Positions 19,248 through 28,678 of a DNA stretch of 59,852 bases are shown one piece after another. Numbering within the stretch: the stretch's first letter is position 1; each line of letters starts with the position of its first letter. Position numbers and translations under genes: made by a program. Source of the DNA: Chromatiaceae bacterium (GTDB lineage: Bacteria > Pseudomonadota > Gammaproteobacteria > Chromatiales > Chromatiaceae). The notes under the pieces are model-generated. The model worked only from the letters and a program-made list of their open reading frames with translations. It searched no databases and was not told where the DNA came from. The stretch lies in contig JAHEJD010000012.1 of assembly GCA_024639005.1 (NCBI GenBank), positions 1 to 59,852 on the forward strand, written 5' to 3'.

Positions 19248-21221
19248 TCAGCTCGACTTGAGCCTGAGTCGAGCGATTCTTCTGCGCAGTGCGCCGACCT
19301 GCCGTTGGTTCCCACACTGCCCATAGCGCAGCTGAATATACATTCGGTTGATGGCCAGCAATTGATCGCGGGCCTGCGGGAAGGACTCGGCCGCGACGGC
19401 ACAGATCGTATCCGGACCCTGCCACGGTGGCGCGCGGACACCGGCACGCTGGAGTTTGTGTAATAGGGTCTGCCACAGGGCGGGTAGCGGATCCTGAGTC
19501 CGCCCGCGCGGCAGTTGCGCAATGATGTACACCAGGGTTATCGCTAGCGCCCCGCCGATTGTCAATGCCAGAGCAAGCCCGAGGCCTTTGACGTCGCGCA
19601 GTCCGACCATCTCGAGCAGGCTGCTTTGGCGATCGGCGGTAAAACCGACCACCCAGCGGTGCCATCCCAGATCGACGGCGTCTGCAAGCCATGCCGCATT
19701 GCGCCAGAGTGACCCGACCACGCCCAGGTCATCGATGCTGAAGACGACCTGGTCGCTGTTTTGTGATAAAGCTGTGTCGATCGACTGCTCGATCCGCTCG
19801 GGGGCTACGGCGGCAGTCGGATCCACCCGCCACCAACCGAGCAACGGCAGCCAGACCTCGGTCCAGGCATGGGCGTCGGACTGGCGCACCACCCAGTGGT
19901 CGGCGTGCGGATTCTTTTCGCCGCCCTGATAGCCCAGTACTACTCGGGAAGGGATGCCGGCGACGCGCATTAGTAGCGTAAAGCTCCCGGCATAGTGCTC
20001 GCAGAAACCCCGCCGGGTCTCGAACAGAAACTGATCCACCACGTCGCCTCGCAGCTCCCCGGGCGCCAGGGTGTAAACGAAGGGCTGCTCGCGGAAATAG
20101 GCCAGCGCCTGCTGCACCACCTGGATTGGCTGCTGCGGATCACTGGTCGAGCGCCAGCCGTCTACCAGCTCGCTGACCCTGGGTGAGACCTGCGCGGGCA
20201 ACTGCAGGGCCATGTCCCGCTCGCGGTCGCTCAACTGCTGCATGCGAAACGCGGTATCAGAGACTGCACGGTAGGTGTGACGCTGATTGACCCGCTGCGT
20301 AGCGACCAAGCTGTAGTTGCTGTTGAGAAGTGTCGCCGCGGGTTTATCGGTCACGATGTCCAGTCCGAACAACCAGTATTCGCCGGTAGGCTCGAGTGTG
20401 ACCTCATAGTCGATGGGCTGCGAAGCGCCTGGGCCCGGCGGCAGCGGACGCACAGGGTGTCGCCCGGCTGTCCAGCGTTGACCATCGGTGTGCCAGAGTA
20501 CCGGTCCACGCCAGTAGCGTTCATCGGATTCGGGGGATTCGCCGAAGAAACGCACCCGAAAGGCGGTCTCGTTCGATTGACTGAGCCTGCCAATATCGCC
20601 GAGGCTCATTTCATCGCTGATGCCGGTGATCGCGCTGGATGCATTGATGCCCCACAGCGGATCGCTCAGACGCGGGAACAGCAGGAACACCACCAGCGCG
20701 AGCGGCAGCGCACCGGCAAGCATCGCCAGGGTATTACGCAGCTGCAAACGTAATTCCAGGTTCACCCGGTTGAGCCCCACCTGGATCGACATCAACGCGA
20801 TGACCCCGGCGAACAGATAGATCGCCAGCGGCAGCGACTGGTCGTAGAGAAACTGTGTCAATACCAGGAAATAACCCAGGAACACCGCGACCTGGATATC
20901 GCGCCGTGCGCGCAGCTCGAGCAGCTTCAGCCCTAACATCACTATCAACAGCGCGGTTCCTGCAAGACGACCGTCGGCCACGCCGGTCGTCGCTACCACC
21001 AGCGCCATCGCCGCAATCATCAATAGCATCAGTAACCAACGACGCGGCATCACGTCGGGCTGTCGTTGTGCGATCAGGCGCCACAGCGTGGCGGTGTAGA
21101 AGAACACGAGGATCAGCGGGTTGAGGTTTGCGGCATGCGGGGCCACCAGGGCACCGAGCAGCAGCAACAGCGCGGTGAGCAGGCGCGCCGGTATGGGCAG
21201 CCTGGCCAGCGCGTCACGCAT
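19248..21221 (-). CDS. TgpA-type transglutaminase membrane protein (DUF3488 + transglutaminase)
   Basis: An inner-membrane protein of 657 residues. About five to seven hydrophobic segments lie in the first ~190 residues, then a periplasmic domain, then a transglutaminase-like domain. The catalytic triad is visible: Cys near 407 in RRGFCEHYAGSF, His near 451 in SDAHAWTEVW, Asp near 467 in WWRVDPTAA. A final membrane helix (LALALTIGGALAITLVYII) and a cytoplasmic tail follow. Start ATG 21221 overlaps the DUF58 stop by eight bases. In Pseudomonas TgpA is essential for growth, but its substrate is not settled. The context (MoxR ATPase, DUF58) is the usual one. Confidence 0.9.
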   Translation of the reverse strand: MRDALARLPIPARLLTALLLLLGALVAPHAANLNPLILVFFYTATLWRLIAQRQPDVMPRRWLLMLLMIAAMALVVATTGVADGRLAGTALLIVMLGLKLLELRARRDIQVAVFLGYFLVLTQFLYDQSLPLAIYLFAGVIALMSIQVGLNRVNLELRLQLRNTLAMLAGALPLALVVFLLFPRLSDPLWGINASSAITGISDEMSLGDIGRLSQSNETAFRVRFFGESPESDERYWRGPVLWHTDGQRWTAGRHPVRPLPPGPGASQPIDYEVTLEPTGEYWLFGLDIVTDKPAATLLNSNYSLVATQRVNQRHTYRAVSDTAFRMQQLSDRERDMALQLPAQVSPRVSELVDGWRSTSDPQQPIQVVQQALAYFREQPFVYTLAPGELRGDVVDQFLFETRRGFCEHYAGSFTLLMRVAGIPSRVVLGYQGGEKNPHADHWVVRQSDAHAWTEVWLPLLGWWRVDPTAAVAPERIEQSIDTALSQNSDQVVFSIDDLGVVGSLWRNAAWLADAVDLGWHRWVVGFTADRQSSLLEMVGLRDVKGLGLALALTIGGALAITLVYIIAQLPRGRTQDPLPALWQTLLHKLQRAGVRAPPWQGPDTICAVAAESFPQARDQLLAINRMYIQLRYGQCGNQRQVGALRRRIARLRLKSS

Positions 21222-22152
21222 GATCCGCACCGAACAGCGCAAGATGACGTAGACACTGATGGCGGTGCGCAGGTCCGCTCGCCGGCTGGAACACACCCTC
21301 CGGGGTCTTCAGGCCATATCGTCTGCCGCCGGCCTCGGCGTCGATGACGGCGCGTGCCAAGGCCGAGATACGTGACTCAGTATCGGGGCCCGGTGCCTGC
21401 TGCCAATCGATCCAGACCGGCGCCGTGGCCTGTCCGCTGAACATTCGGGTATTCAGGCCACGATCGCGTGCGTAGCTTTTCCAGTCTATCTGCGAGGGTT
21501 GATCGCCCGGCCGATAGCCTCGCAACCCCATGAAATCGTCGTTGCCACTGCCGAACTCCCCACTCAGCGTGTCTTCACCCTCGCCGCCGGTGGGTGTCCA
21601 GGGTTCCCCAGGCCTGGGATAGACCAAGACAGGCCGATCGCATTCGAGGTAGCACCAGGCGCGAAACAGCCCGAGGGGATATTGGGTGCTGATCACCAGC
21701 CGGCCGAGCCGTTGCAGACCGCGTGGCATCCCCTCCAAGGTCAGGGTGCGCGAGTGGCGCCCGCTGCCGGCCTGCAGATCCAAGAGAGCGGCTTCACTGT
21801 CTTCGAACATCAGCTGAATCGCTGGGCGTTCGCGCTCGTCCATGTCCAGCTCGACGAGAAACTGGCCGGGTTCATCGGCAAACACCGCGGGCGCGCCCTG
21901 GCAGACCAGGCGAAGCCCGTGCAGGTTACGCCAGGTGAGATAGATCGCATTGCTGGCCAGAGCGGCCAACAGGAACGTCAATAGATGGGCGGGGTTGTTG
22001 CCATAGTTGACTGCGCCTAGCAGCATCAGGAATAACAGGGCGGCAAAGATCAGGCCGTAGCGGGTAGGCAGTATATAGATACGACGACTATTGATCTGCG
22101 CGTGACCAGCCGCCGAAGCGTGCTCGACGCGCAGGAAATTTGCCAGCCTCAT
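21214..22152 (-). CDS. DUF58 domain protein
   Basis: A 312-residue protein with two hydrophobic segments near the N-terminus (about 30-80) and the DUF58 signature GLRGYRPGDQPSQIDWKSYAR. DUF58 proteins occur with MoxR ATPases and often with vWA or transglutaminase proteins; their biochemical role is not established. It lies between moxR (24 bases upstream) and tgpA (overlap), so all three appear co-transcribed. Family assignment is firm; function is not. Confidence 0.88.
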   Translation of the reverse strand: MRLANFLRVEHASAAGHAQINSRRIYILPTRYGLIFAALLFLMLLGAVNYGNNPAHLLTFLLAALASNAIYLTWRNLHGLRLVCQGAPAVFADEPGQFLVELDMDERERPAIQLMFEDSEAALLDLQAGSGRHSRTLTLEGMPRGLQRLGRLVISTQYPLGLFRAWCYLECDRPVLVYPRPGEPWTPTGGEGEDTLSGEFGSGNDDFMGLRGYRPGDQPSQIDWKSYARDRGLNTRMFSGQATAPVWIDWQQAPGPDTESRISALARAVIDAEAGGRRYGLKTPEGVFQPASGPAHRHQCLRHLALFGADHA

Positions 22153-22176
22153 GTCGAGCCTGCTGCAGACACGCGT

Positions 22177-23121
22177 TCAGGGAATGGCCACACTTTGGAT
22201 CAGCTGTTCGATGGGGTCAGTGCCGTCGCCATCCAGCCAGGTCAGACGATGACCGGCGACGCTCGGCAATACCGCTTGCACGTCTTCCGGGACGACTTGC
22301 GCGCGGCCGTCGATCATCGTCCAGGCGCGTGCTGCGCGCAGCAGCGCGAGTCCGGCACGCGGTGACAGACCGAGTTCCCAGCGTGGTGAGGCGCGTGTAG
22401 CCGCGAGCAGTGCCTGGACGTAGTCAAGCAATGCAGGCGCGACATAGACGCTTTCGACATGCGCCTGCCATGCCTGCAGGGCAGGCGGGTCGATGCGCGC
22501 CGACACCTCCTTGAGCATCACACGGCGGTCGCCGCCGGCCAATAGCGAGCGCTCGGCGTCAGCATCCGGATAACCGAGGCTTATGCGCATCAGGAAGCGA
22601 TCGAGCTGGGATTCAGGCAGCCCGAAAGTACCGATCTGCGTGCGCGGGTTCTGGGTAGCGATCACGAAGAACGGCTCCGGCAACTCGCGTGTCTCGCCAT
22701 CTGCCGTTACCTGGCGTTCTTCCATGGCTTCGAGCAGGGCACTCTGCGTCTTCGGTGTGGCGCGGTTGATCTCGTCAGCCAGGACCAGCTGGGCGAATAC
22801 GGGCCCGGGGTGGAAGTGAAAGCAGCCCTCCTCGCGGTCGTAGATCGACACACCGAGAATATCGGCGGGAAGCATGTCCGCAGTGAACTGGATGCGTTGA
22901 AATTCCAGGCCCAGCAGGCGCGCCAGCAGATGTGCCAGCGTGGTCTTGCCCACCCCCGGTACGTCCTCGATCAACAGGTGCCCGCCGGCCAGCAGACAGG
23001 TCAGAGCAAGGCGCAGGGTGTCCTGCTTGCCGACAATCAGTCTGCCGGCATCCTCCAGGACCTGGCGCAGGATGGCACCATCACCGGGTGCCACGGAGGA
23101 ATTCAGTGCGCCTTCGTGCAT
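22177..23121 (-). CDS. MoxR-family AAA+ ATPase
   Basis: A 314-residue ATPase probably acting as a chaperone for maturation of partner proteins. Walker A is GVGKTT (about 56-61), Walker B LVLADEINRA (about 112-121), sensor 1 FFVIATQNP, and the arginine-finger region ESQLDRFLMRISLGYPD. The C-terminal lid domain contains LGLSPRAGLALLRAARAWA-type sequence. It is the first gene of the moxR-DUF58-tgpA operon and diverges from mnmG. Confidence 0.93.
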   Translation of the reverse strand: MHEGALNSSVAPGDGAILRQVLEDAGRLIVGKQDTLRLALTCLLAGGHLLIEDVPGVGKTTLAHLLARLLGLEFQRIQFTADMLPADILGVSIYDREEGCFHFHPGPVFAQLVLADEINRATPKTQSALLEAMEERQVTADGETRELPEPFFVIATQNPRTQIGTFGLPESQLDRFLMRISLGYPDADAERSLLAGGDRRVMLKEVSARIDPPALQAWQAHVESVYVAPALLDYVQALLAATRASPRWELGLSPRAGLALLRAARAWTMIDGRAQVVPEDVQAVLPSVAGHRLTWLDGDGTDPIEQLIQSVAIP

Positions 23122-23249
23122 GTGTGGTTTGCTCTCTGCTGATAAACGACAGCTAGCTTAGCGGCTAGCCTACCCGATTCTGCAGTCTAACAACCCCCGG
23201 CCGCGTGGTGATCTGATCGGCCGTGTGATCGCGCGCAAGATAGCGACAG

Positions 23250-23280
23250 TTGCCAGGGTGGGGTGCGATTCAACTACAAT
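23250..23280 (+). promoter_or_regulatory. Possible mnmG promoter
   Basis: TTGCCA and TACAAT are both good hexamers, but the spacer is 19 bases, longer than ideal. It lies 80 bases before the mnmG start in the gap divergent from moxR. Confidence 0.4.
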
Positions 23281-23359
23281 TGAGCTCAGATTTTCCGTCG
23301 CCAAGTCGACAGGCGCAGTCAGCGCTCATGCCGGCTTGGCCCATCTCGAGGACCCCTGG

Positions 23360-25246
23360 ATGCTCCATGCACAGGTCTACGACGTGATCGTAGTCGGCGG
23401 CGGTCATGCCGGTACCGAGGCGGCGCTGTCGGCCGCGCGCATGGGGGTCAAGACGCTCTTGCTTTCGCACAGCATCGAGACGCTGGGTGCGATGAGTTGT
23501 AATCCGGCCATCGGCGGCATCGGCAAAGGTCATTTGGTGCGCGAGGTCGATGCGCTGGGTGGCTTGATGGCACGTGCGGCCGACCGTGCCGGAATTCAGT
23601 TCCGCACGCTGAATTCTCGAAAGGGCCCGGCGGTGCGTGCGACCCGTGCGCAGGCCGACCGCGCGCTGTACAAGGCGGCGGTGCGCGATGCGCTGCAGAA
23701 CGAGCCAAACCTCGACCTGTTCCAACAGGCGGTCGACGACTTGATTGTCGAGGGCGAGCGCGTCACAGGTGTGGTTACCCAGATGGGTCTGCGCTTTCGC
23801 GCCAGTACCGTTGTTCTGACCGTCGGCACCTTTCTCGGCGGACGCATCCATATTGGTCTGGAAAATTACCAGGGAGGGCGCGCCGGTGATCCGCCGAGCA
23901 ATGCGCTGTCCCGCCGGCTGCGCGAGCTACCGTTCGCTGTCGAGCGTCTGAAGACCGGGACGCCACCACGTGTCGACAGCCGCACCATCGATTACGCACG
24001 GCTCGAGGTGCAACCGGGCGATGATCCGGAGCCGGTGTTTTCCTTCATGGGCTGCCGAGCCGAACATCCCCGCCAGGTGCCCTGTCACATTGCCCGTACC
24101 AATGCGTGTACGCACGATGTGATTCGCGGCGGCATGTCGCGCTCGCCGATGTATACCGGTGTGATCGAGGGCGTAGGTCCTAGGTATTGCCCGTCGATCG
24201 AAGACAAAGTGGTGCGCTTTGCGAACAGGGATTCGCACCAGATCTTTATTGAACCCGAGGGTCTTACAAGTCTCGAGGTCTATCCTAATGGCATCTCCAC
24301 ATCGCTGCCGTTTGACGTGCAGTGGGAGTTGGTGCGCTCGATGCGTGGTTTTGAGGATGCGCGCATCACCAGGCCGGGCTATGCCATCGAGTATGACTTC
24401 TTCGACCCCCGCGACCTTAGGCCCTCGCTGGAGACGAAGTTCATTCAGGGCCTGTTTTTTGCCGGGCAGATCAATGGCACCACCGGCTACGAAGAGGCCG
24501 CCGCGCAGGGCCTGCTGGCCGGTTTGAATGCGGCGCGCCAGGTACAGCAGCGCGACAGCTGGTCGCCGCGTCGCGACGAGGCCTATCTCGGCGTACTGGT
24601 CGATGATCTCACCACCTGCGGCACCACCGAGCCGTATCGCATGTTCACTTCACGCGCCGAGTTCCGACTGATGCTGCGCGAGGACAATGCCGATCTGCGT
24701 CTCACCGAAACGGGGCGCGCCATGGGGCTGATAGACGACGCTCGCTGGGCGTTTTTCGAGCGTAAACGCGAGGCCATCGAACGCGAGCAGCAACGCTTGC
24801 GTGATCGTTGGGTGCGCCCGGATGATCTGATGCCCGCAGGCGCTTCGGCGCTGGGTGGCGACCCATTGCGCAGGCCGTCACGGGCCCTGGATCTGCTGAA
24901 CCGGCCGGGCGCTGATTACCCCAAGGTCTGTGCGATCTCGAGTGTCGGATCGGCCGATATCGACGGCGATCTGCGCGATCAGGTCGCTGAGCAGGTCGAG
25001 ATCCAGGCCAAGTACTCGGGATACATCGAGCGCCAGCGTGATGAAGTGGAACGGACGCGCCGGGCCGAGGCGATCCGCCTGCCGATCACGCTGGATTATG
25101 CGCGCGTGAAAGGGTTGTCGGCGGAGGTCAGTGAGAAGCTGTCACGCCACCGGCCTGAGACCATTGGCCAGGCCGGCCGCATCCCGGGGGTCACGCCGGC
25201 GGCGGTGTCGCTGTTGATGATCCATCTTAAGAAGCGATCCGCATAG
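23360..25246 (+). CDS. mnmG: tRNA uridine-5-carboxymethylaminomethyl modification FAD enzyme MnmG
   Basis: FAD-dependent partner of MnmE in wobble-uridine modification. Start ATG 23360 ([21 protein letters not shown]), with GAGGA upstream, gives 628 residues (E. coli 629). It has the FAD-binding GGGHAG, the GidA signatures [23 protein letters not shown] and [12 protein letters not shown], and the second motif [23 protein letters not shown]. The C-terminal helical domain that binds MnmE ends in [12 protein letters not shown]. In most relatives rsmG follows directly; here a hotdog-fold gene and a GST gene lie between. Confidence 0.97.
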   Translation: MLHAQVYDVIVVGGGHAGTEAALSAARMGVKTLLLSHSIETLGAMSCNPAIGGIGKGHLVREVDALGGLMARAADRAGIQFRTLNSRKGPAVRATRAQADRALYKAAVRDALQNEPNLDLFQQAVDDLIVEGERVTGVVTQMGLRFRASTVVLTVGTFLGGRIHIGLENYQGGRAGDPPSNALSRRLRELPFAVERLKTGTPPRVDSRTIDYARLEVQPGDDPEPVFSFMGCRAEHPRQVPCHIARTNACTHDVIRGGMSRSPMYTGVIEGVGPRYCPSIEDKVVRFANRDSHQIFIEPEGLTSLEVYPNGISTSLPFDVQWELVRSMRGFEDARITRPGYAIEYDFFDPRDLRPSLETKFIQGLFFAGQINGTTGYEEAAAQGLLAGLNAARQVQQRDSWSPRRDEAYLGVLVDDLTTCGTTEPYRMFTSRAEFRLMLREDNADLRLTETGRAMGLIDDARWAFFERKREAIEREQQRLRDRWVRPDDLMPAGASALGGDPLRRPSRALDLLNRPGADYPKVCAISSVGSADIDGDLRDQVAEQVEIQAKYSGYIERQRDEVERTRRAEAIRLPITLDYARVKGLSAEVSEKLSRHRPETIGQAGRIPGVTPAAVSLLMIHLKKRSA

Positions 25247-25348
25247 GATGATGTACCGCAACGCAGAGCGGCGGATGCGGTGCGTTACGGCTTGGGCCCG
25301 ACTCACCCTGCGTCCAATGCGGGAGCAGGCCGTGCACCGAGTATCGCC

Positions 25349-26266
25349 ATGAGCACACCGCGAGGTCGCTATTGTTTCGAGCAGTTGCATATCGATGTAG
25401 CGCGCAATACTACGGATGATTTCAATCCCTTTCACGATCCCGCACGTTGGCAGGCCATTCGGAACAATCCCTTCGGCTCGACCATCGTGCTGGGTTTTCA
25501 GACAGAATTCCTGATCTCGGACCTGATCGAGCGTCGTCATCGCGCCGGTACGGGTGTGTCAACGGCCGCGGATTACGGGTTGAATTTCAGCAATTACGAA
25601 TTTCGTTTCGTCGGCGCACTGAGACCGGGAGAACCTTTTGATATCGCGCTGCGCAACACCGTCGACAAAACCGCCTCAAACGGCGGCCTCTCGACCCGCG
25701 CGGTGTTGCGCAAGGGCGACAATACCCCGGTTCTGATGGGCACCCAGAGCGAGAGTGCAGCGCCTCGCTTCCTCGCCGACGCCAATCTCTCGAATCTGCC
25801 GTATCTCGCGGAGCTCCCGGATCGGACGACGATTGTCGACGGACGGTTCTTCCTCAAGCGCAAGTTTCTCACCACCAGCAACGGCAAGAACTTTGTATTG
25901 GCCGGATTGGGCGCGCAGCAGGATTATTTCGACGAACTCGCAGATTACGTCTCTTTCCCGCCGCTGTTCACAGCGGCACTGTCGTCCTGCGGTCTGCTCG
26001 AAAAGGCCTGGCAGCGGGGCTATGATTTTCAGGCAGAACCGGTGGTCTATACCAGCCATCAGATCTCGGTGAATCGCCGCCTGCAGTCGACGCTGCGCAG
26101 CAATGAGCGTCTGCATCTGCTGGTCGAAGGCCCGATCGAAGACACCGCAACGCAGCGTACCGCCGCGAATCCATCCGCCCAGCGCTATCGCGTGTTCGGT
26201 GTCATTCGCAACAACGTCATCCTGTTCAGAGCCCTGTTCCAGCTGGCCAGGTTGCATCCAGTCTAG
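25349..26266 (+). CDS. MaoC/hotdog-like protein of unknown substrate
   Basis: A 305-residue protein without signal peptide. The N-terminal part carries DDFNPFHDPARW followed by GSTIVLGFQTEFLIS, resembling the hydratase-2 motif of MaoC-type hotdog enzymes (an Asp/Asn-Pro-x-His core). The second half looks like a second hotdog repeat (YDFQAEPVVYTSHQIS onward, ending FGVIRNNVILFRALFQLARLHPV) without the motif. It could be an acyl-thioester hydratase or thioesterase, or only a binding protein. An upstream GTG (25280) is possible. The TAG stop lies within the end of a palindromic repeat element. Confidence 0.5.
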   Translation: MSTPRGRYCFEQLHIDVARNTTDDFNPFHDPARWQAIRNNPFGSTIVLGFQTEFLISDLIERRHRAGTGVSTAADYGLNFSNYEFRFVGALRPGEPFDIALRNTVDKTASNGGLSTRAVLRKGDNTPVLMGTQSESAAPRFLADANLSNLPYLAELPDRTTIVDGRFFLKRKFLTTSNGKNFVLAGLGAQQDYFDELADYVSFPPLFTAALSSCGLLEKAWQRGYDFQAEPVVYTSHQISVNRRLQSTLRSNERLHLLVEGPIEDTATQRTAANPSAQRYRVFGVIRNNVILFRALFQLARLHPV

Positions 26267-26430
26267 CAAGCCTGTCGGACTTAACGCTGTTTGGCTGCAA
26301 ATCCCTGGACAGCGATCAACTGCGCTCATCCTCTTCGTCAAATAGTCGGGCTATTCTCCTCAGACGGTAACCTGATTTGATTCGCTCCCAGTGATTTCGC
26401 CGCAAACGGTCAAGTCCGGCAGGCTGCTAA
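26263..26430. repeat. Long imperfect palindromic element (MITE-like)
   Basis: The left arm AGCCTGTCGGACTTAACG reads back as the right arm CAAGTCCGGCAGGCTGCT, and the similarity continues inward for about 60 bases (for example AAATC-CTGG-AGCGA blocks). The centre contains a smaller palindrome AATAG-TCGGG-CTATT (about 26341-26355). The element exactly fills the gap between two convergent genes: the TAG of each gene is in or next to the terminal CTAGCA or TTAGCA. A solo arm is present at 40747-40787. It has no coding capacity. It could be a non-autonomous mobile element, a REP-type structure, or a bidirectional terminator. Confidence 0.75.
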
Positions 26431-27038
26431 AGGCGCTGCGCCTGCTTACACGCAGGCCGGGCCAGGCATCGGACCAACCACCGGTTCAAATCAGGATAGT
26501 CTCTGAGCGGGACGCGTGCGGGTTTGCACCAGGCGAACACTGCGGCGACATTCAAATCCGCCACCGTGAAGCGCTCTCCGATCAGGTAGTCGCGACCCTG
26601 CAGCGCGCGATCGAGCACGCCAAAGGGAGCCTGCAAGACGCCAAGATTTCGACTTACTCTCGCCGGGTCGCGTTTCTCCTCGGGCAGCACCCGATTGTGC
26701 ATCAGTAGGGTCAGCAGCGGGCGTTCGACCTCGGTCATTACCCAAAACGACCACTGCCAGGTCAGCGCTTCACCGGCGATCTCATCTGGCCACAGACCCT
26801 CTTCAGCCCCATAGTTGCGCGCCAGATAGAGGTCGATCGCCATGGATTCCCACAGCATCAGTTCGCCGTCTACCAGCGTCGGCACTCGGCCATTGGGGTT
26901 CAGCACACGAAACCCCGGATCATTCAGGTCATCACCGCGATAGTCGAGCTTAATGTGTTCGTATTCCACGCCCAATTCCTCGAGCAGCCAAAGTGGCCGA
27001 AAGGCGCGCGACTGGGTAATGCCGTAGATCCTGATCAT
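26427..27038 (-). CDS. Glutathione S-transferase family protein
   Basis: A 203-residue cytoplasmic protein. The thioredoxin-like N-terminal domain starts MIRIYGITQSRAFRPLWLLEELGVEYE, with a Ser/Arg region in the place of the glutathione-activating residue, then NPNGRVPTLVDGELMLWESMAIDLYLA (cis-Pro and the ES glutathione-binding pair). The all-helical C-terminal domain contains YLIGERFTVADLNVA. It may be a detoxification or glutathione-dependent enzyme; the substrate is unknown. It diverges from rsmG and converges on the MaoC-like gene across the palindromic element. Confidence 0.88.
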   Translation of the reverse strand: MIRIYGITQSRAFRPLWLLEELGVEYEHIKLDYRGDDLNDPGFRVLNPNGRVPTLVDGELMLWESMAIDLYLARNYGAEEGLWPDEIAGEALTWQWSFWVMTEVERPLLTLLMHNRVLPEEKRDPARVSRNLGVLQAPFGVLDRALQGRDYLIGERFTVADLNVAAVFAWCKPARVPLRDYPDLNRWLVRCLARPACKQAQRL

Positions 27039-27082
27039 GGTTGCCGCTTCCGCTTACCGGGCTGCGATCTTACACTGATCGC

Positions 27083-27748
27083 ATGACCCAATCCGGCGAG
27101 CAAGCTGCCGATTGGCAGCGCCAACTGGCGAGCGGCCTGGACGCCATGCGGGTTGTGCTCGATAGGGCTCAACAGGTTGCCCTGGTGGGCTATCTGCAGC
27201 GACTCACGAAATGGAACCGCAGCTACAATCTCACCGCGGTGCGAGATCCCAAGGCAGTGGTCTCACGCCATGTGCTCGACAGTCTGTCCATCCTCCCCTG
27301 GGTTGACAGTGGTCCGGTGCTGGATGTCGGCACCGGTGCCGGCCTGCCGGGCATCCCACTGGCGATCGCCCGTCCGGCGGTGGATTTTTGCCTGCTCGAC
27401 AGCAGCGGCAAGAAGACACGTTTTCTGCGACAGGCGGTCAGTGAACTGGGTCTTTCGAATATCGAGATAATCCATGGCCGCGTCGAGCAGCTGGACCGAC
27501 GGCAACACTACGCACTGGTTACCTCGCGTGCCTTCGCTGCACTGGCCGATATGCTGAAGGCATCGGCGCCACTGCTGACCGAGAGCGGGCGCTGCCTGGC
27601 GATGAAAGGCGCCTTGCCGAGCGACGAGATCGCCAGGTTGCCGCTCGGTTGGTGTGCCGAATTGGTGCCGCTCGAGGTGCCGGGCGAGAGGGCGCGGCGC
27701 CATCTGGTGATTGTGCAGCGGGATCACCATCAGGACGGGGAGGCATGA
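27083..27748 (+). CDS. rsmG: 16S rRNA (guanine-527-N7)-methyltransferase
   Basis: SAM-dependent enzyme that methylates G527 of 16S rRNA. The protein is 221 residues from ATG 27083 (E. coli 207). Conserved blocks are LTKWNRSYNLTAVRDP, HVLDSLSILPW, the SAM-binding VLDVGTGAGLPGIPLAI, DSSGKKTRFLRQ and VTSRAFAALADML. A TACACT -10-like sequence lies at 27071-27076 in the short gap divergent from the GST gene. parA follows after about 140 bases. Confidence 0.95.
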   Translation: MTQSGEQAADWQRQLASGLDAMRVVLDRAQQVALVGYLQRLTKWNRSYNLTAVRDPKAVVSRHVLDSLSILPWVDSGPVLDVGTGAGLPGIPLAIARPAVDFCLLDSSGKKTRFLRQAVSELGLSNIEIIHGRVEQLDRRQHYALVTSRAFAALADMLKASAPLLTESGRCLAMKGALPSDEIARLPLGWCAELVPLEVPGERARRHLVIVQRDHHQDGEA

Positions 27749-27887
27749 ACGCGGGGTAACTCTCCCGATCCGGCCTCTCGTTGGCGGGCGTTTGGGGTCT
27801 GCCAGGGTATCTTTTTTTGACCGCCTGGTTATGATGATCGACCCGGCCGTCGGATTCGGCAGGAGGATGGGATCCAGGCTGACGACC

Positions 27888-28676
27888 ATGGGACGAATAA
27901 TCGCGATTGCCAATCAAAAAGGTGGCGTGGGCAAGACCACCACGGCCGTTAATACCGCGGCCGCACTGGCGGCCATGCGGCGACGCGTACTGTTGATTGA
28001 CCTTGATCCACAGGGCAATGCGACCACCGGCAGCGGTATCGACAAGCAGGATATCGAGCGAACTACGCTGGAGGCCCTGATGGGCGAGGTTGCGCTTGCC
28101 GATTGCATCCAGACCGCCGGCGCCCCGGGTTACGATGTGCTGCCGTCGAACAGCGACCTCACCGCGGCCGAGGTTCGTCTGCTCGAGGCCCCACTGCGCG
28201 AACGACGCCTTGCATTGGCGCTCGAACCCGTGGTCGACGCCTACGAATACATCCTGATCGACTGCCCGCCGTCACTCAACATGCTCACGCTCAATGCATT
28301 GGTGGCAGCAGACAGCGTACTGGTGCCGCTGCAGACCGAATACTACGCATTGGAAGGGCTATCGTCCCTGCTGGCGACCGTGCAGCAGATTAAGGACCAT
28401 CGCAATCCCCGGCTGGAGATGGAGGGTATTGTTCGCACCATGCACGATCCGCGGAACAACCTGGACAACCAGGTCTCTGCGCAGTTGATACAACACTTTG
28501 GCGACAAGGTCTTCCGCACCATGATCCCACGTAACGTGCGCGTGGCCGAGGCGCCGAGCCATGGTCTCCCGGTCCTGCTGTATGATCAAAGCTCACGCGG
28601 CGCAATCAGCTACATGGCGCTGGCCAGTGAAATGACGCGTCGCCATATCCCGCAGAATACGAGCGCACCCGCCTGA
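27888..28676 (+). CDS. parA: Chromosome partitioning ATPase ParA
   Basis: Walker-type ATPase that moves ParB-parS complexes and so segregates the origin region. It is 262 residues from ATG 27888 (MGRIIAIANQKGGVGKTTTA), with the deviant Walker A KGGVGKTT at 11-18, DLDPQGNATTG, and IDCPPSLNMLTLNAL. No strong ribosome site sits at normal distance; AGGAGG at 27861 instead precedes an in-frame ATG (27867) that would add seven residues. parB follows two bases after the stop. Two parS sites in recF complete the system. Confidence 0.95.
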   Translation: MGRIIAIANQKGGVGKTTTAVNTAAALAAMRRRVLLIDLDPQGNATTGSGIDKQDIERTTLEALMGEVALADCIQTAGAPGYDVLPSNSDLTAAEVRLLEAPLRERRLALALEPVVDAYEYILIDCPPSLNMLTLNALVAADSVLVPLQTEYYALEGLSSLLATVQQIKDHRNPRLEMEGIVRTMHDPRNNLDNQVSAQLIQHFGDKVFRTMIPRNVRVAEAPSHGLPVLLYDQSSRGAISYMALASEMTRRHIPQNTSAPA

Positions 28677-28678
28677 CC

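Noticed and set aside
19153-19692. 179-codon minus-strand frame near the tgpA 3' end
   Set aside because: It is an out-of-frame shadow of tgpA, rich in Arg and Pro, with no domain.
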